Origin: Eubacterium_G segne
Lineage (GTDB): Bacteria > Bacillota > Clostridia > Lachnospirales > Lachnospiraceae
Assembly: GCF_014287775.1 (NCBI RefSeq)
Contig: NZ_JACOOZ010000006.1
Span: forward strand, 1-64,000
DNA: 64,000 nt
Direction of reading: 5' to 3'
In this document: one piece after another, positions 26,179 through 36,500 of the stretch
Layout: each line of letters opens with the position of its first letter
Numbering within the stretch: the first letter of the stretch is position 1
Notes under the pieces: generated by a model
Seen by the model: the letters and a program-made list of their open reading frames with translations, nothing else
Databases searched by the model: none
Told to the model about the DNA's origin: nothing
Translations under genes and position numbers: made by a program

Positions 26179-27013
26179 AAAAACGATATTAGCGATTATG
26201 GGAATCGTGGTTATAATTGCATTAGCCATGATTTTGCCGATAATTTTAAATGAAGTGACAAATAAAAGTAATGTAGGAAAAATAAGCTACAATGATGAAA
26301 CGGCTTATGAGGTGACTACAGGAGAAACTAAGTCTACTGAGGAAAAGCTTGAAATATTAGGGGATGTTTTAAGTGGTAAGTCAAATGCCCAGGTTATAAA
26401 TGTAATATTTAATTCGGAAAATAAGAAACTTAAAAGTGTTGAAAAAAGTATTAACAATGAATATAAGAAATGGCTTCAGATTGAAAAGAAATTGTTTGGG
26501 GAAAAATATAATGATTTGCTTTTTGATGGACAGCTGTACTTTAATGATATTCAATTATACACAATATACGATATGGGAATATCTTATTATGTTTGTGATG
26601 TTGTTGTATACAATAAAGAAAATGGACTTAAAAACCCATTACAAATATATGTGGATAGTGATACCATGAAAATATATCTTGTAACCTGTAAAGATGTTGA
26701 GATATTTGAAAAAATGGCAGTACAGGTTTATGAAGGAAAAGACAATTTGTCATTAGCTATTATACAGTCTAAAATAATAGATTCTCTTGCAGATTATTAT
26801 GGCATAGAAAAAAAGTCAAAAATGCAAAATGTGAAAACAGATGAGGGAATAGGGGTGAATCTGATAAATGATGTGTTGTGGCAGATTCATTCGGGAATTG
26901 ACGGAACATCAGTAAATATAGGAATAAGTGAGTTTGAGGAGTTTACATATTATAATAACAATTTTCAGAAAAACGATATAAAAACTGACGTGAAATCAGG
27001 AACCATTAGTTGA
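26168..27013 (+). CDS. Membrane-anchored extracytoplasmic protein encoded with a two-component system
   Basis: I do not recognise this 281-residue protein. An N-terminal helix (about 7-29) acts as an uncleaved anchor or signal; there is no lipobox. The remainder is a soluble, probably extracytoplasmic domain rich in beta-like and Lys/Asp/Asn-rich segments. The 11-base overlap with the kinase gene and a GGAGAAGG site just upstream show co-translation, so it is probably an accessory of the sensor. It ends inside the promoter of asnS. Confidence 0.75.
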   Translation: MKIKKTILAIMGIVVIIALAMILPIILNEVTNKSNVGKISYNDETAYEVTTGETKSTEEKLEILGDVLSGKSNAQVINVIFNSENKKLKSVEKSINNEYKKWLQIEKKLFGEKYNDLLFDGQLYFNDIQLYTIYDMGISYYVCDVVVYNKENGLKNPLQIYVDSDTMKIYLVTCKDVEIFEKMAVQVYEGKDNLSLAIIQSKIIDSLADYYGIEKKSKMQNVKTDEGIGVNLINDVLWQIHSGIDGTSVNIGISEFEEFTYYNNNFQKNDIKTDVKSGTIS

Positions 27014-27038
27014 TAATGGGTAAAAAAGACGATATACT
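27010..27038 (+). promoter_or_regulatory. Promoter of asnS
   Basis: TTGATA (27010-27015), 17 bases and TATACT (27033-27038). The -35 box includes the stop codon of the preceding gene. No T-box leader is seen. Confidence 0.6.
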
Positions 27039-27088
27039 ATCATAATGAGTGTTTGAAATTCAAACATAAAAGTATGTTGGAGGCATTT

Positions 27089-28480
27089 ATGAAACCTGTT
27101 GAAATAAAGGAATTGTATGATAATACAGAAAAATATATTGACAAAGAAGTTGAAACATGCGGATGGGTAAGAAGTATAAGGGATTCTAAAACCTTCGGAT
27201 TTATAACAGTAAATGATGGTACATTCTTTAAACCCATACAGGTGGTTTACAGTGATAAACTTAATAATTTCTCAGAAATATCAAAAACAAATATTGGAGC
27301 GGCACTTATTATAAAGGGAAAATTAGTTGCCACACCTAATGCAAAACAGCCTTTTGAAATTCAGGCAGAGGAGGTAATAATCGAGGGGGAAAGTACCGGT
27401 GATTATCCTCTGCAAAAGAAAAGACATAGTTTTGAATATCTTAGAACAATATCCCATTTAAGACCAAGAACAAATACATTTCAGGCAGTTTTCAGAGTGC
27501 GCTCCCTTTGTGCCTATGCCATTCACAAATTCTTTCAGGAACAGGGATTTGTATATGTTCATACTCCCCTTATTACAGGAAGCGACTGCGAAGGGGCAGG
27601 GGAAATGTTTCAGGTTACTACTCTGAATTTAAATAATGTTCCAAAGGATGAAGAGGGGAATACGGATTATTCAAAAGACTTTTTTTCAAAGCCAACTAAT
27701 CTTACAGTATCAGGACAGCTTAATGGGGAAACATATGCTATGGCATTTAAAAAGATTTATACCTTTGGACCAACATTTAGGGCAGAAAATTCTAACACTA
27801 CAAGACATGCAGCAGAGTTTTGGATGATTGAGCCGGAAATAGCTTTTGCAGATTTAGAAGATGATATGGAATTAGCAGAGGCTATGATAAAATTCATAAT
27901 AAAATATGTGTTAGAAAATGCACCGGAGGAAATGGATTTCTTTAACAGCTTTGTTGATAAGGGACTTTTAGACAGATTAAATCATGTGGTAAATTCAGAT
28001 TTTGGCAGAGTAACATATACGGAGGCCATAGATATTTTAAAACAGCATAATGATGAATTTGAGTATAAGGTAGAATGGGGATGTGACCTTCAAACGGAGC
28101 ATGAGCGTTATCTTACGGAAAAGATATTTAAAAGACCGGTGTTTGTAACGGATTATCCAAAGGAAATAAAGGCATTTTACATGAAGTTAAATGATGACGG
28201 AAAAACCGTGGCAGCTATGGACTGTCTGGTGCCGGGAATCGGAGAAATAATCGGTGGAAGCCAGCGTGAGGAAAAAGAAGACGTATTAAGGAAAAGAATG
28301 AAGGAGTTAGGACTTAATGAAAAGGACTATGAATTTTATCTTGACTTAAGAAAATACGGTACTGCAAGACATGCCGGCTTTGGATTGGGATTTGAGAGAA
28401 TGATTATGTATCTTACGGGAATGGGCAATATAAGAGATGTAATTCCCTTCCCAAGAACGGTTAATAATTGTGAACTATAG
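27089..28480 (+). CDS. asnS: Asparaginyl-tRNA synthetase
   Basis: The 463-residue class IIb synthetase has an N-terminal OB-fold for the anticodon (CGWVRSIRDSKTFGFITVND, about residues 27-46), then motif 2 (FRAENSNTTRHAAEFWMIEP) and motif 3 (GFGLGFERMIMYLTGMGNIR). Ending in RDVIPFPR is typical of AsnRS. An in-frame ATG at 27053 would add 12 residues, but the TTGGAGG at 27077-27083 fits ATG 27089 and yields the usual length. Confidence 0.96.
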   Translation: MKPVEIKELYDNTEKYIDKEVETCGWVRSIRDSKTFGFITVNDGTFFKPIQVVYSDKLNNFSEISKTNIGAALIIKGKLVATPNAKQPFEIQAEEVIIEGESTGDYPLQKKRHSFEYLRTISHLRPRTNTFQAVFRVRSLCAYAIHKFFQEQGFVYVHTPLITGSDCEGAGEMFQVTTLNLNNVPKDEEGNTDYSKDFFSKPTNLTVSGQLNGETYAMAFKKIYTFGPTFRAENSNTTRHAAEFWMIEPEIAFADLEDDMELAEAMIKFIIKYVLENAPEEMDFFNSFVDKGLLDRLNHVVNSDFGRVTYTEAIDILKQHNDEFEYKVEWGCDLQTEHERYLTEKIFKRPVFVTDYPKEIKAFYMKLNDDGKTVAAMDCLVPGIGEIIGGSQREEKEDVLRKRMKELGLNEKDYEFYLDLRKYGTARHAGFGLGFERMIMYLTGMGNIRDVIPFPRTVNNCEL

Positions 28481-28524
28481 AGAAAATTTTTGGCATAAGA
28501 TAAATAGAACGAAAGGGTAATTTA

Positions 28525-31500
28525 ATGACTAAATTTTTTGTAAAAAAGCCATATTTCGTAGTAGTGGCAGTAATAATTATTCTCCTTATCGGGGGAGTAA
28601 GCTTAAACAGAATGAATATGGATTTAATGCCGGATATGGAACTGCCATATATTATGGTAATAACAACCCAGCCGGGAGCTACTCCTAAAAAAGTTGAAAA
28701 TGACGTTACAAAGCCACTGGAAAGTTCTCTTGGAACAGTAAATGGGGTGGAAGACGTAAAAAGTGTTTCTGCTGATAACTACAGTATGATAATGCTACAG
28801 TTTGCAGATGATACCAATATGGATTCGGCTTTGGTAAGAATATCAAAGGTTTTAGATACGGTAAGCCTTCCTGATGAATGTGGAACTCCCAATATAATGG
28901 AAGTAAGCATGGATATGGTGGCAACCATGTACGTAGGTGTGGATTATAAGGGTAAGGACATAAAAGAACTTACGGATTTTACTAAAAATACTCTGCAACC
29001 TTACTTTGAAAGACAAAATGGTGTGGCAAGTATTACCTCTATGGGATTTACCACAGATTCCATAGAAGTAAAGCTAAACAGTAAAAAAATTGACAAAATT
29101 AATGATAAAATCCTGGCTAAAACAAACAGTAAATTGGTAGATGCACAAAAGCAGATAGATGATGCACAAAAGAAATTATCAGATGGGGAAAAGGAATTAT
29201 ATTCCCAAAAGTCTAATTTAGATGACACTCAAAAAAGCACTAATAAGCAGTTAGCTGATGCCCAGGTTAAATTATCCCAGGCACAGGCTGTAAAAAATGC
29301 TTACGAGGCATCCCTTAACAGCTTAAAGGCAGGTAAAAGTGCCCTTGAAGCGGAGCAGAAGGCATATGAGGATGCAAAGGTTGAAGATATGTACAATAAA
29401 ATTGACAAGACGTTTACAACTTTTAGCTCTCAGTATGGTGAACTGGCAAAACAGGCAGGGGTAACTGTTCCTAAAAATATTAAGGATGCGGTGAATAACA
29501 AAAAGGAATTTGAAACTTTTGTAAAGTGGCTGGAAAAAATAGGTTACGGCAAAGAAACAAAGGAATTAACCTACAAAAATCTGAAAAAGGTTTATGACAT
29601 TGTAGAAGTGAGAATGCCTCAGATAAAAACTGAACTGGCAAATCTTGAAATAGAAATTAAGGCAGCATCAATGATGAATGACACTATTTCAGGACAGATG
29701 AAGGGAATAGACGAAAATCAGTCAAAAACAATTGAAGGGGGATATAACGCTGCCGCAGGATTTGGTGCAGGTCAGGCACAGATAGCAGCAGGTCAGACTC
29801 AGTTAGAAAGTGCTAAAAAAGATTTAAAAGATGCAAAGAAAAAACTGGAAAATTCAAGAAAAGCTGCTAAGGAGAATGCAAATGTGGACGCATTGTTAAG
29901 TATTGATACATTATCTAATCTTATTTATGCTCAAAACTTTTCAATGCCTGCGGGATACATAGACGATAAAAATGACAACCAGTGGTTGATTGATGTGGGA
30001 GATAATTATACCGGTAAAAAGGAAATTAAAGATATGGTTCTCACAAAAATATCCGGCATTGGAAAGATTAAATTATCAGATGTAGCTGATGTAACAGTGG
30101 TTGATAATGCGGGAGAAAGCTATTCAAAAATTAATGGTGGGGATGCAATATTACTTGCCATATATAAATCAAGTACAGCCAACACCAGTGATGTGTCTGA
30201 TAACATAAAATCAGCATCAAAGGAACTGGAAAAGAAATATGATGGTTTGTCAGTAACAACCATTATGGATCAGAACAATTATATAGATATGATTATCAGT
30301 TCCGTTTTAAGCAGTATGCTTATTGGTGCAATTCTTGCAATTATTGTGCTGGCACTGTTTTTAAAGGATATTAAGCCTACATTAATAGTAGCCTTTAGTA
30401 TACCATTTAGTGTGTTGTTTGCCGTAGTTATAATGTATTTTACCAACATCACATTAAATGTAATGTCTCTTGGAGGCTTATGTCTTGGAATAGGAATGTT
30501 AGTAGACAACTCCATTGTTGTAATGGAAAATATTTACAGGTTAAGAGGACATGGCATATCCGCACCAAGAGCTGCGGTACAGGGTACTAAACAGGTGGCA
30601 GCACCTATTGTGGCTTCAACCTTAACTACCATAAGTGTATTCCTTCCTATGGTATATGTTACGGGAATGATTAGTGATTTACTGATGCCTTTTGCATTTA
30701 CCATTTCATATGCCCTTATAGCATCCCTTATTGTGGCAATGACTGTAGTTCCTACTATTAGTGCAACAGTTTTAAAAAACACAAAAACAAAACAGCATAA
30801 GTTATATGACAAAGTAAATAATTACTACGGAAAGGTATTAGAGAAATGTTTGAAGCATAAGGCAATCCCTCTTATAATCTCTGTTTTACTGCTGGTAATA
30901 TGCGTTGTGCAGGCATTTAGAATGGGGCTTGTAATGATGGATGACATGGTAAGCAATCAGATTTCAGTAAGTCTTACAGTAGATGATGACACAGAAAAGA
31001 AAGAGGCATATGCCACAGCTGATAAGGTAATGGATGCCATACTTAAGGTTAAGGGAATTGACAAGGTAGGTGCCATGGATGGAAATGCCGGCGCCACATC
31101 ATCTGTTTTAGAAGGAGCCGGTGGAAATTATACCTCCTTTATATTTAGTGTAATAACTGATGAAGACATAAAAACTACAGGTCAGTTTAAGAAAATTATA
31201 AAAGAAATTGAGGACAACGCTAAAGATATAAAATGCAAAGAACTTAAGGTGTCATCTTCAGCCCTAGGAGACACATCAAGTCTTTCCGGTAACGGACTTC
31301 AGGTAAATATATATGGTGATGACCAGAATAAACTTGTGTCTATCAGCAAAGACGTTAAAAAAATGATGGAAGACATTAAGGGAACAGAAAATGTAAAAGA
31401 TGGCATCAGTGAGAAAAATAAACAGATACATTTAGAAATAAATAAAGATAAAGCGGCAGAATATGGGCTTACAACAGCACAGATTTACCAGCAGTTAGCG

Positions 31501-32436
31501 GCAAAGATAAAAACAGACAAAACAGCCGTAACAATTACTGTGGATAACAAGGATATGGATGTTAATGTAATAAATGACCTTGATAAGCCGGATGTTGAAA
31601 ATCTCATGAATACGGAAATTACATCTACAACTAAAAATGCATCAGGAGAAGATGTAAATAAAACCTATAAGCTATCTAAGTTTGCAAAAATGATTAAGGG
31701 AGAAAGTGTCGACAGCATAAGAAGGGAAAATCAGTCAAGATATATGTCTGTAACAGCTGAAGTTAAAGAAGATTACAATGCTACACTTTTGTCAAGACAG
31801 TTAGAAAAGTCTTTGGCAAAGTATGATACACCGGATGGATATAACATAGAAATTCAGGGTGAATCAGCTCAGGTAATGGAAATGATAAAACAGATGCTGT
31901 TAGCCCTTGCTTTAGGTTTCGTGTTTGTATATCTTATTATGGTAGCACAGTTCCAAAGCATTTTATCTCCGTTTATCATTATATTTACGGTTCCATTGGC
32001 ATTTACCGGAGGTATGATTGGACTTATGATATTTGGTCAGTCTATATCAGCCATGGCGCTTATGGGATTTATGATACTTATGGGAACAGTTGTAAATAAC
32101 GGAATAGTGTTTGTGGATTATGCCAACCAACTGAGGATAAAAGGAATGGAAAAACGGGAGGCATTAATCAGAACGGGAAAAACAAGAATGAGACCAATAC
32201 TTATGACAGCCCTTACCACTATTTTATCCATGAGTGTTATGGTATTCTCACAAAATGCCGGTGATGCAATGCAAAAGAGTATGGCTATAGTGGTTAGTGC
32301 AGGTTTACTGTATGCAACATTAATGACATTGTTTATTGTTCCGGTTCTATATGACATTTTCTATAGAAAGAAACCAAAGGTCATAGATGTTGGAGATGAC
32401 AATTTGGATGATATTCCGGATGAAACGGCAATGTAA
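28525..32436 (+). CDS. RND-superfamily (AcrB/HAE1-type) efflux permease with coiled-coil insert
   Basis: The 1303-residue protein has the two-fold RND layout: TM1 (about 10-29), a large outer loop, five further helices (with GLCLGIGMLVDNSIVVMENI, the charged TM4 motif), and the same again in the second half (LMGTVVNNGIVFVDYANQ). The first outer loop is enlarged by Ala/Lys/Gln-rich heptad coiled coils at about 193-290 and 395-455, not found in proteobacterial AcrB. No membrane fusion protein or outer-membrane channel gene is nearby, as expected in a Gram-positive. Substrate unknown. It lies 44 bases after asnS and 23 before uppP. Confidence 0.88.
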   Translation: MTKFFVKKPYFVVVAVIIILLIGGVSLNRMNMDLMPDMELPYIMVITTQPGATPKKVENDVTKPLESSLGTVNGVEDVKSVSADNYSMIMLQFADDTNMDSALVRISKVLDTVSLPDECGTPNIMEVSMDMVATMYVGVDYKGKDIKELTDFTKNTLQPYFERQNGVASITSMGFTTDSIEVKLNSKKIDKINDKILAKTNSKLVDAQKQIDDAQKKLSDGEKELYSQKSNLDDTQKSTNKQLADAQVKLSQAQAVKNAYEASLNSLKAGKSALEAEQKAYEDAKVEDMYNKIDKTFTTFSSQYGELAKQAGVTVPKNIKDAVNNKKEFETFVKWLEKIGYGKETKELTYKNLKKVYDIVEVRMPQIKTELANLEIEIKAASMMNDTISGQMKGIDENQSKTIEGGYNAAAGFGAGQAQIAAGQTQLESAKKDLKDAKKKLENSRKAAKENANVDALLSIDTLSNLIYAQNFSMPAGYIDDKNDNQWLIDVGDNYTGKKEIKDMVLTKISGIGKIKLSDVADVTVVDNAGESYSKINGGDAILLAIYKSSTANTSDVSDNIKSASKELEKKYDGLSVTTIMDQNNYIDMIISSVLSSMLIGAILAIIVLALFLKDIKPTLIVAFSIPFSVLFAVVIMYFTNITLNVMSLGGLCLGIGMLVDNSIVVMENIYRLRGHGISAPRAAVQGTKQVAAPIVASTLTTISVFLPMVYVTGMISDLLMPFAFTISYALIASLIVAMTVVPTISATVLKNTKTKQHKLYDKVNNYYGKVLEKCLKHKAIPLIISVLLLVICVVQAFRMGLVMMDDMVSNQISVSLTVDDDTEKKEAYATADKVMDAILKVKGIDKVGAMDGNAGATSSVLEGAGGNYTSFIFSVITDEDIKTTGQFKKIIKEIEDNAKDIKCKELKVSSSALGDTSSLSGNGLQVNIYGDDQNKLVSISKDVKKMMEDIKGTENVKDGISEKNKQIHLEINKDKAAEYGLTTAQIYQQLAAKIKTDKTAVTITVDNKDMDVNVINDLDKPDVENLMNTEITSTTKNASGEDVNKTYKLSKFAKMIKGESVDSIRRENQSRYMSVTAEVKEDYNATLLSRQLEKSLAKYDTPDGYNIEIQGESAQVMEMIKQMLLALALGFVFVYLIMVAQFQSILSPFIIIFTVPLAFTGGMIGLMIFGQSISAMALMGFMILMGTVVNNGIVFVDYANQLRIKGMEKREALIRTGKTRMRPILMTALTTILSMSVMVFSQNAGDAMQKSMAIVVSAGLLYATLMTLFIVPVLYDIFYRKKPKVIDVGDDNLDDIPDETAM

Positions 32437-32459
32437 ATTATATATGAAAGGATGTAGTG

Positions 32460-33308
32460 ATGGATTTTATAATTGAAATATTAAAGGTTATATTTTTAGG
32501 AATAGTTGAGGGAATAACTGAGTGGTTGCCAATAAGCAGCACCGGACATATGTTACTGGTAGATGAATTTATTAAAATGAATGTAAGCAGTGACTTTAAG
32601 GAAATGTTTTTCGTGGTAATTCAGTTAGGAGCAATTCTGGCAGTTGTGGTTATGTTCTGGAATAAAATGTGGCCTTTTAAAAGAAAGGATACAGAAGATG
32701 GAATTAACAAAAAAGGCTCAATCCTTAAAAAGGATATATGGTCTTTATGGTTTAAGGTTGTAGTAGCCTGTATACCGGGAGCGGTTGTTACAATAGCTTT
32801 TGATGATTTTATTGAGGCACATTTACATACACCTACAGTTATAGCCATTACACTTATATTCTATGGTATTGCTTTTATAATAGTCGAGCGTTGGAATAAA
32901 ACAAGAACACCAAAAATCAACACTCTTTCAGACATAACATACAAAACTGCATTTATAATTGGTTTATTTCAGGTGTTATCCATAATCCCGGGAACGTCCC
33001 GTTCAGGTTCAACAATAATCGGTTCATTGCTTATTGGGGTATCAAGAGTGGCAGCAGCAGAATTCACATTTTTCCTTGCAGTGCCGGTTATGTTTGGACT
33101 TAGTTTTATAAAACTTTTAAAATTCGGTTTGTTATTTACAGTATCTGAGTTAAGCATTTTGCTTGTGGGAATGGCAGTGGCGTTTTTTGTTTCATTACTT
33201 GTTATAAAGTTCCTTATGGGATATATTAAGAAGCATGATTTCCAGATATTTGGATGGTATAGAATTATTTTAGGAGCAGTAGTTTTAGTATATTTTCTTT
33301 TTAGATAA
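32460..33308 (+). CDS. uppP: Undecaprenyl-diphosphatase UppP (BacA)
   Basis: UppP removes a phosphate from undecaprenyl diphosphate to recycle the lipid carrier of cell wall synthesis, and raised levels give bacitracin resistance. The 282-residue, eight-helix protein has both catalytic motifs: EGITEWLPISSTGH (about residues 17-30) and PGTSRSGSTIIGSLL (about 178-192). A GTG at 32457 is too close to the AAAGGATG site, so ATG 32460 is preferred. Probably co-transcribed with the preceding RND gene. Confidence 0.95.
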   Translation: MDFIIEILKVIFLGIVEGITEWLPISSTGHMLLVDEFIKMNVSSDFKEMFFVVIQLGAILAVVVMFWNKMWPFKRKDTEDGINKKGSILKKDIWSLWFKVVVACIPGAVVTIAFDDFIEAHLHTPTVIAITLIFYGIAFIIVERWNKTRTPKINTLSDITYKTAFIIGLFQVLSIIPGTSRSGSTIIGSLLIGVSRVAAAEFTFFLAVPVMFGLSFIKLLKFGLLFTVSELSILLVGMAVAFFVSLLVIKFLMGYIKKHDFQIFGWYRIILGAVVLVYFLFR

Positions 33309-33319
33309 AATTAATTAAT

Positions 33320-33367
33320 ATGAAAAGGTTTCAATCTGATTTTACGTTAGGTTGGAACTTTTTTTGT
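33320..33367 (+). terminator. Terminator after uppP
   Basis: AAAGGTTTCAATCTGA pairs with TTAGGTTGGAACTTT with several G-U pairs, followed by a long T-run ending near 33366. Confidence 0.75.
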
Positions 33368-33464
33368 TTATAGTTGTTTTTTCTTGTATTTATTTGTGCA
33401 ATTTACCAGTTCTGAGGATAAATTTGGTAAAATGGCTTTAAAGATTTAGTTAAAAGTGCTAACA

Positions 33465-33470
33465 TATAAT
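33465..33470 (+). promoter_or_regulatory. -10 element before the GH18 gene
   Basis: A perfect TATAAT lies about 40 bases before the ATG. No good -35 is found at 16-18 bases upstream, so activator-dependent control is possible. The rest of the 33368-33511 gap is AT-rich with no other structure seen. Confidence 0.45.
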
Positions 33471-33511
33471 AGATTTCGTAATTATTTTTGTTAAATATTA
33501 AGGAGGGAACA

Positions 33512-36500
33512 ATGAAATTGAGTGATTTTAGAAAGAAATCAATCACAAGACGTGTCTGGAGTGTTGTCTTAACCATAGTAATGGTGTTTAACCTTATGTG
33601 TGGTTATGTAGCAGTTTCAGAAAGCAGTGTGACAGATGTAAAGGCTGCCACAAAGACTCTTGCTGAATTGAAAGCTGAAAACAAGGCTTCATCGGCAACT
33701 TACCGTAACGTAATGTATTACGGTGAATGGTCAGTTTATGCAGGACAGAAGAATTTCTATCCAAGTAAAATTGACGGAAGTTTAATTACACATTTAAACT
33801 TCGCATTTATGGACGTGGATGAAAAAGGTAATTTAAATGTTTGTGATTACTGGGCAGATTTTGATAATCCTAATGTTGGATACAGCGTTGGCTCAGAATC
33901 TTTATATGCCGGTGTATTAGGAGCAATGCTTCTTTTAAGACAGCAGTACCCTAATATGAAAATCGGTATTTCCGTAGGTGGGTGGACAAGATCAGGAGCA
34001 TTTCCTAAACTTGCATCAACTGCAGAAACAAGAAAAAAGTTTGCGCAGAATATTGCAAAATTTGTTCATTATTACGGATATGATTTCGTAGATATTGACT
34101 GGGAGTATCCTACAGCAGACAGAGACCCGGATCCTACAGGAAACGGAGTAACTGTTGATAAAGGATGTAAAGGCTCAGAGGCAGATACAAAGAACTTTAC
34201 ACTTCTTATGCAGGAACTTAGAAATACTTTAGATGAGTATAGTGTAAAAGATGGTAAGTATTATGAATTATCATGTGCCATGTCAGCATCACCGGCTATG
34301 ATGGCAAAAATCGAATATGACAAAGTTTTACAGACAGTAGATTTTGCCAACATGATGACATATGACTTAAATGGTGCGTGGAACGGATATACAGCTCACC
34401 AGACAGCTTTATATACTAACGATTCATATGATCATGACAAGCAAAAAGATGCGCAGTTCTCAGTAGATACATGTGTTAAATATTTAGAAGATACATATGG
34501 CGATAAAGTTGATATGTCTAAGGTAGTAATTGGTGTTGCACCGTATACAAGAGGTTGGGCAGAAGTTAAAAATGACGGCTTAGATCCTGACAACCCGGGA
34601 CTTTATGCAACAGCTACACCTAACAGTGTTAAGGCAGCTGACGGAACTACAAGTGGTACATATGCATATGGCGATATTGATACTCTTATCAGTCAGTACA
34701 AATTAAAAGAATATTATGACGAAAAGGCTCAGGCAGCTTATTACTATAGTGCAGAAACAGGATATTTCTTTACATGTGACAATGAAAGATCCGTTGCTGC
34801 AAAAGGTGATTATGTAAAGAAAAAAGGTCTGGGTGGTCTTATTTCATGGATGGCTTCATTAGACAGCACAAATGCAGTAACTAAGACTATGAAGGATTCT
34901 TTATATGGTTCAGCAAGCCTTCCAAACCAGAAAATTGTAATTCCACAGAAGGATAACATTTCAGTGGATATTGCAACATCAGGCAGTGCATATACATTTA
35001 CTGTAAAAAACAATAACACTCTTACTGAATCAAGTGAGGCAACATTGCCTAACCCTTCAGGTGATAAGGCAGCATTGCCACAGGCAGAAACATTTGGTGA
35101 GTCAGTGGCATATCCTACGTTTTACTTTAAGACAAAGAGCGGGGAGATTCTTACAGGAGATTGGCAGTCAGGTGGAACAATTTCCAGCGGAAATGGATAT
35201 ACAATTATTACTCCACCAGCATGGAGTTCAAAGAAATTTGCACCGGGTGATTCTCTTACATTTACTTTGAAAACATCAGGAACAGCTAAGGCATCTGATA
35301 TTTCAGAAATCTATATGACATCAAAGGCATTAGAAAATGGTGAAGAGATGGGCAAAACCGTGTTATACTCAGATGGAACCCCGGCCCAGACTGAAACAAC
35401 TAAAAAAGATGATACACACGTTACAACTAAAGAAGGTGAAGTTGTAACATCAAAGGATAATGTTACAACAAAAGAGGATTCTACAACAAAGGCAGCCACA
35501 GGAGATTATCCTGTATGGTCACCTGACAGTGTTAAATATGAACTTGGAGTTCTTGTTCAGTATGAAGGAAAAGTATATGAATGTACATATGGTCATACTT
35601 CAAATTCAGGCTGGTCACCAATATTAGCAGGTACACTTTGGAAGGAAAGAACTGACTTAGTAGCAGGTAATCCTGAAACAACTAAGGGATCAGGAGAAGA
35701 ACAGACAACAGAGGATAATTATACTGTAAATGGTAAGTTACCACAGCATATGGTTACAGGATACTGGCATAATTTCTTAAATGGCTCAAAGGCACTTAAG
35801 ATAAGTGATGTTCCTACATATTATGATATGATTTGTGTTGCCTTTACAGGAAACACATCAACTCCGGGAGAGGTTACATTTGAACTAGACAGTGACTTGT
35901 GTAAGGAACTTGGAGGATATACAAAGGCACAGTTTATACAGGATATTAAGGACGCAAAGGCTAAGGGACAGCATGTTATTATTTCTGTAGGTGGTGCTGA
36001 AGGCAGAATTGAAATCAACAGTGAGGCAGCAGCACAGAGATTTGCTAACGGATTAATCAACATTATTACTGAATATGGATTTGAAGGTGTTGATATTGAC
36101 CTTGAGGGAAGTGCTGTTACAGGTGTTGATTATATTGCAGAAGCACTGAGAACAGTACATGATCATTTTGGAGATGATTTTATAATTACAATGGCTCCTG
36201 AAACATATTATATTCAGGCAGACAGATTATCAGCTAATGATATTACAACTTCATATTTAAGATTGGCATTAAAGATTAAGGATATTTTAACAATCTGCTA
36301 TCCACAGTTCTACAATACAGGTGGAATGAACGGATACGGTGGATCAATTGTAAATCCGGGAACAGCTGATTTCCTTACTTCAATGTCAACATTAGTAATC
36401 GAAGCAGGACTTAGGGCAGATCAGGTAGCGTTTGGTGTTCCATCAATGGCTAAGGCAGCAGGTAGTGGTTATGTGTCAAATGACACTATAAAGACAGCAC

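Noticed and set aside
27014..27088. T-box leader for asnS
   Set aside because: The gap is only about 75 bases and contains no T-box sequence or terminator.
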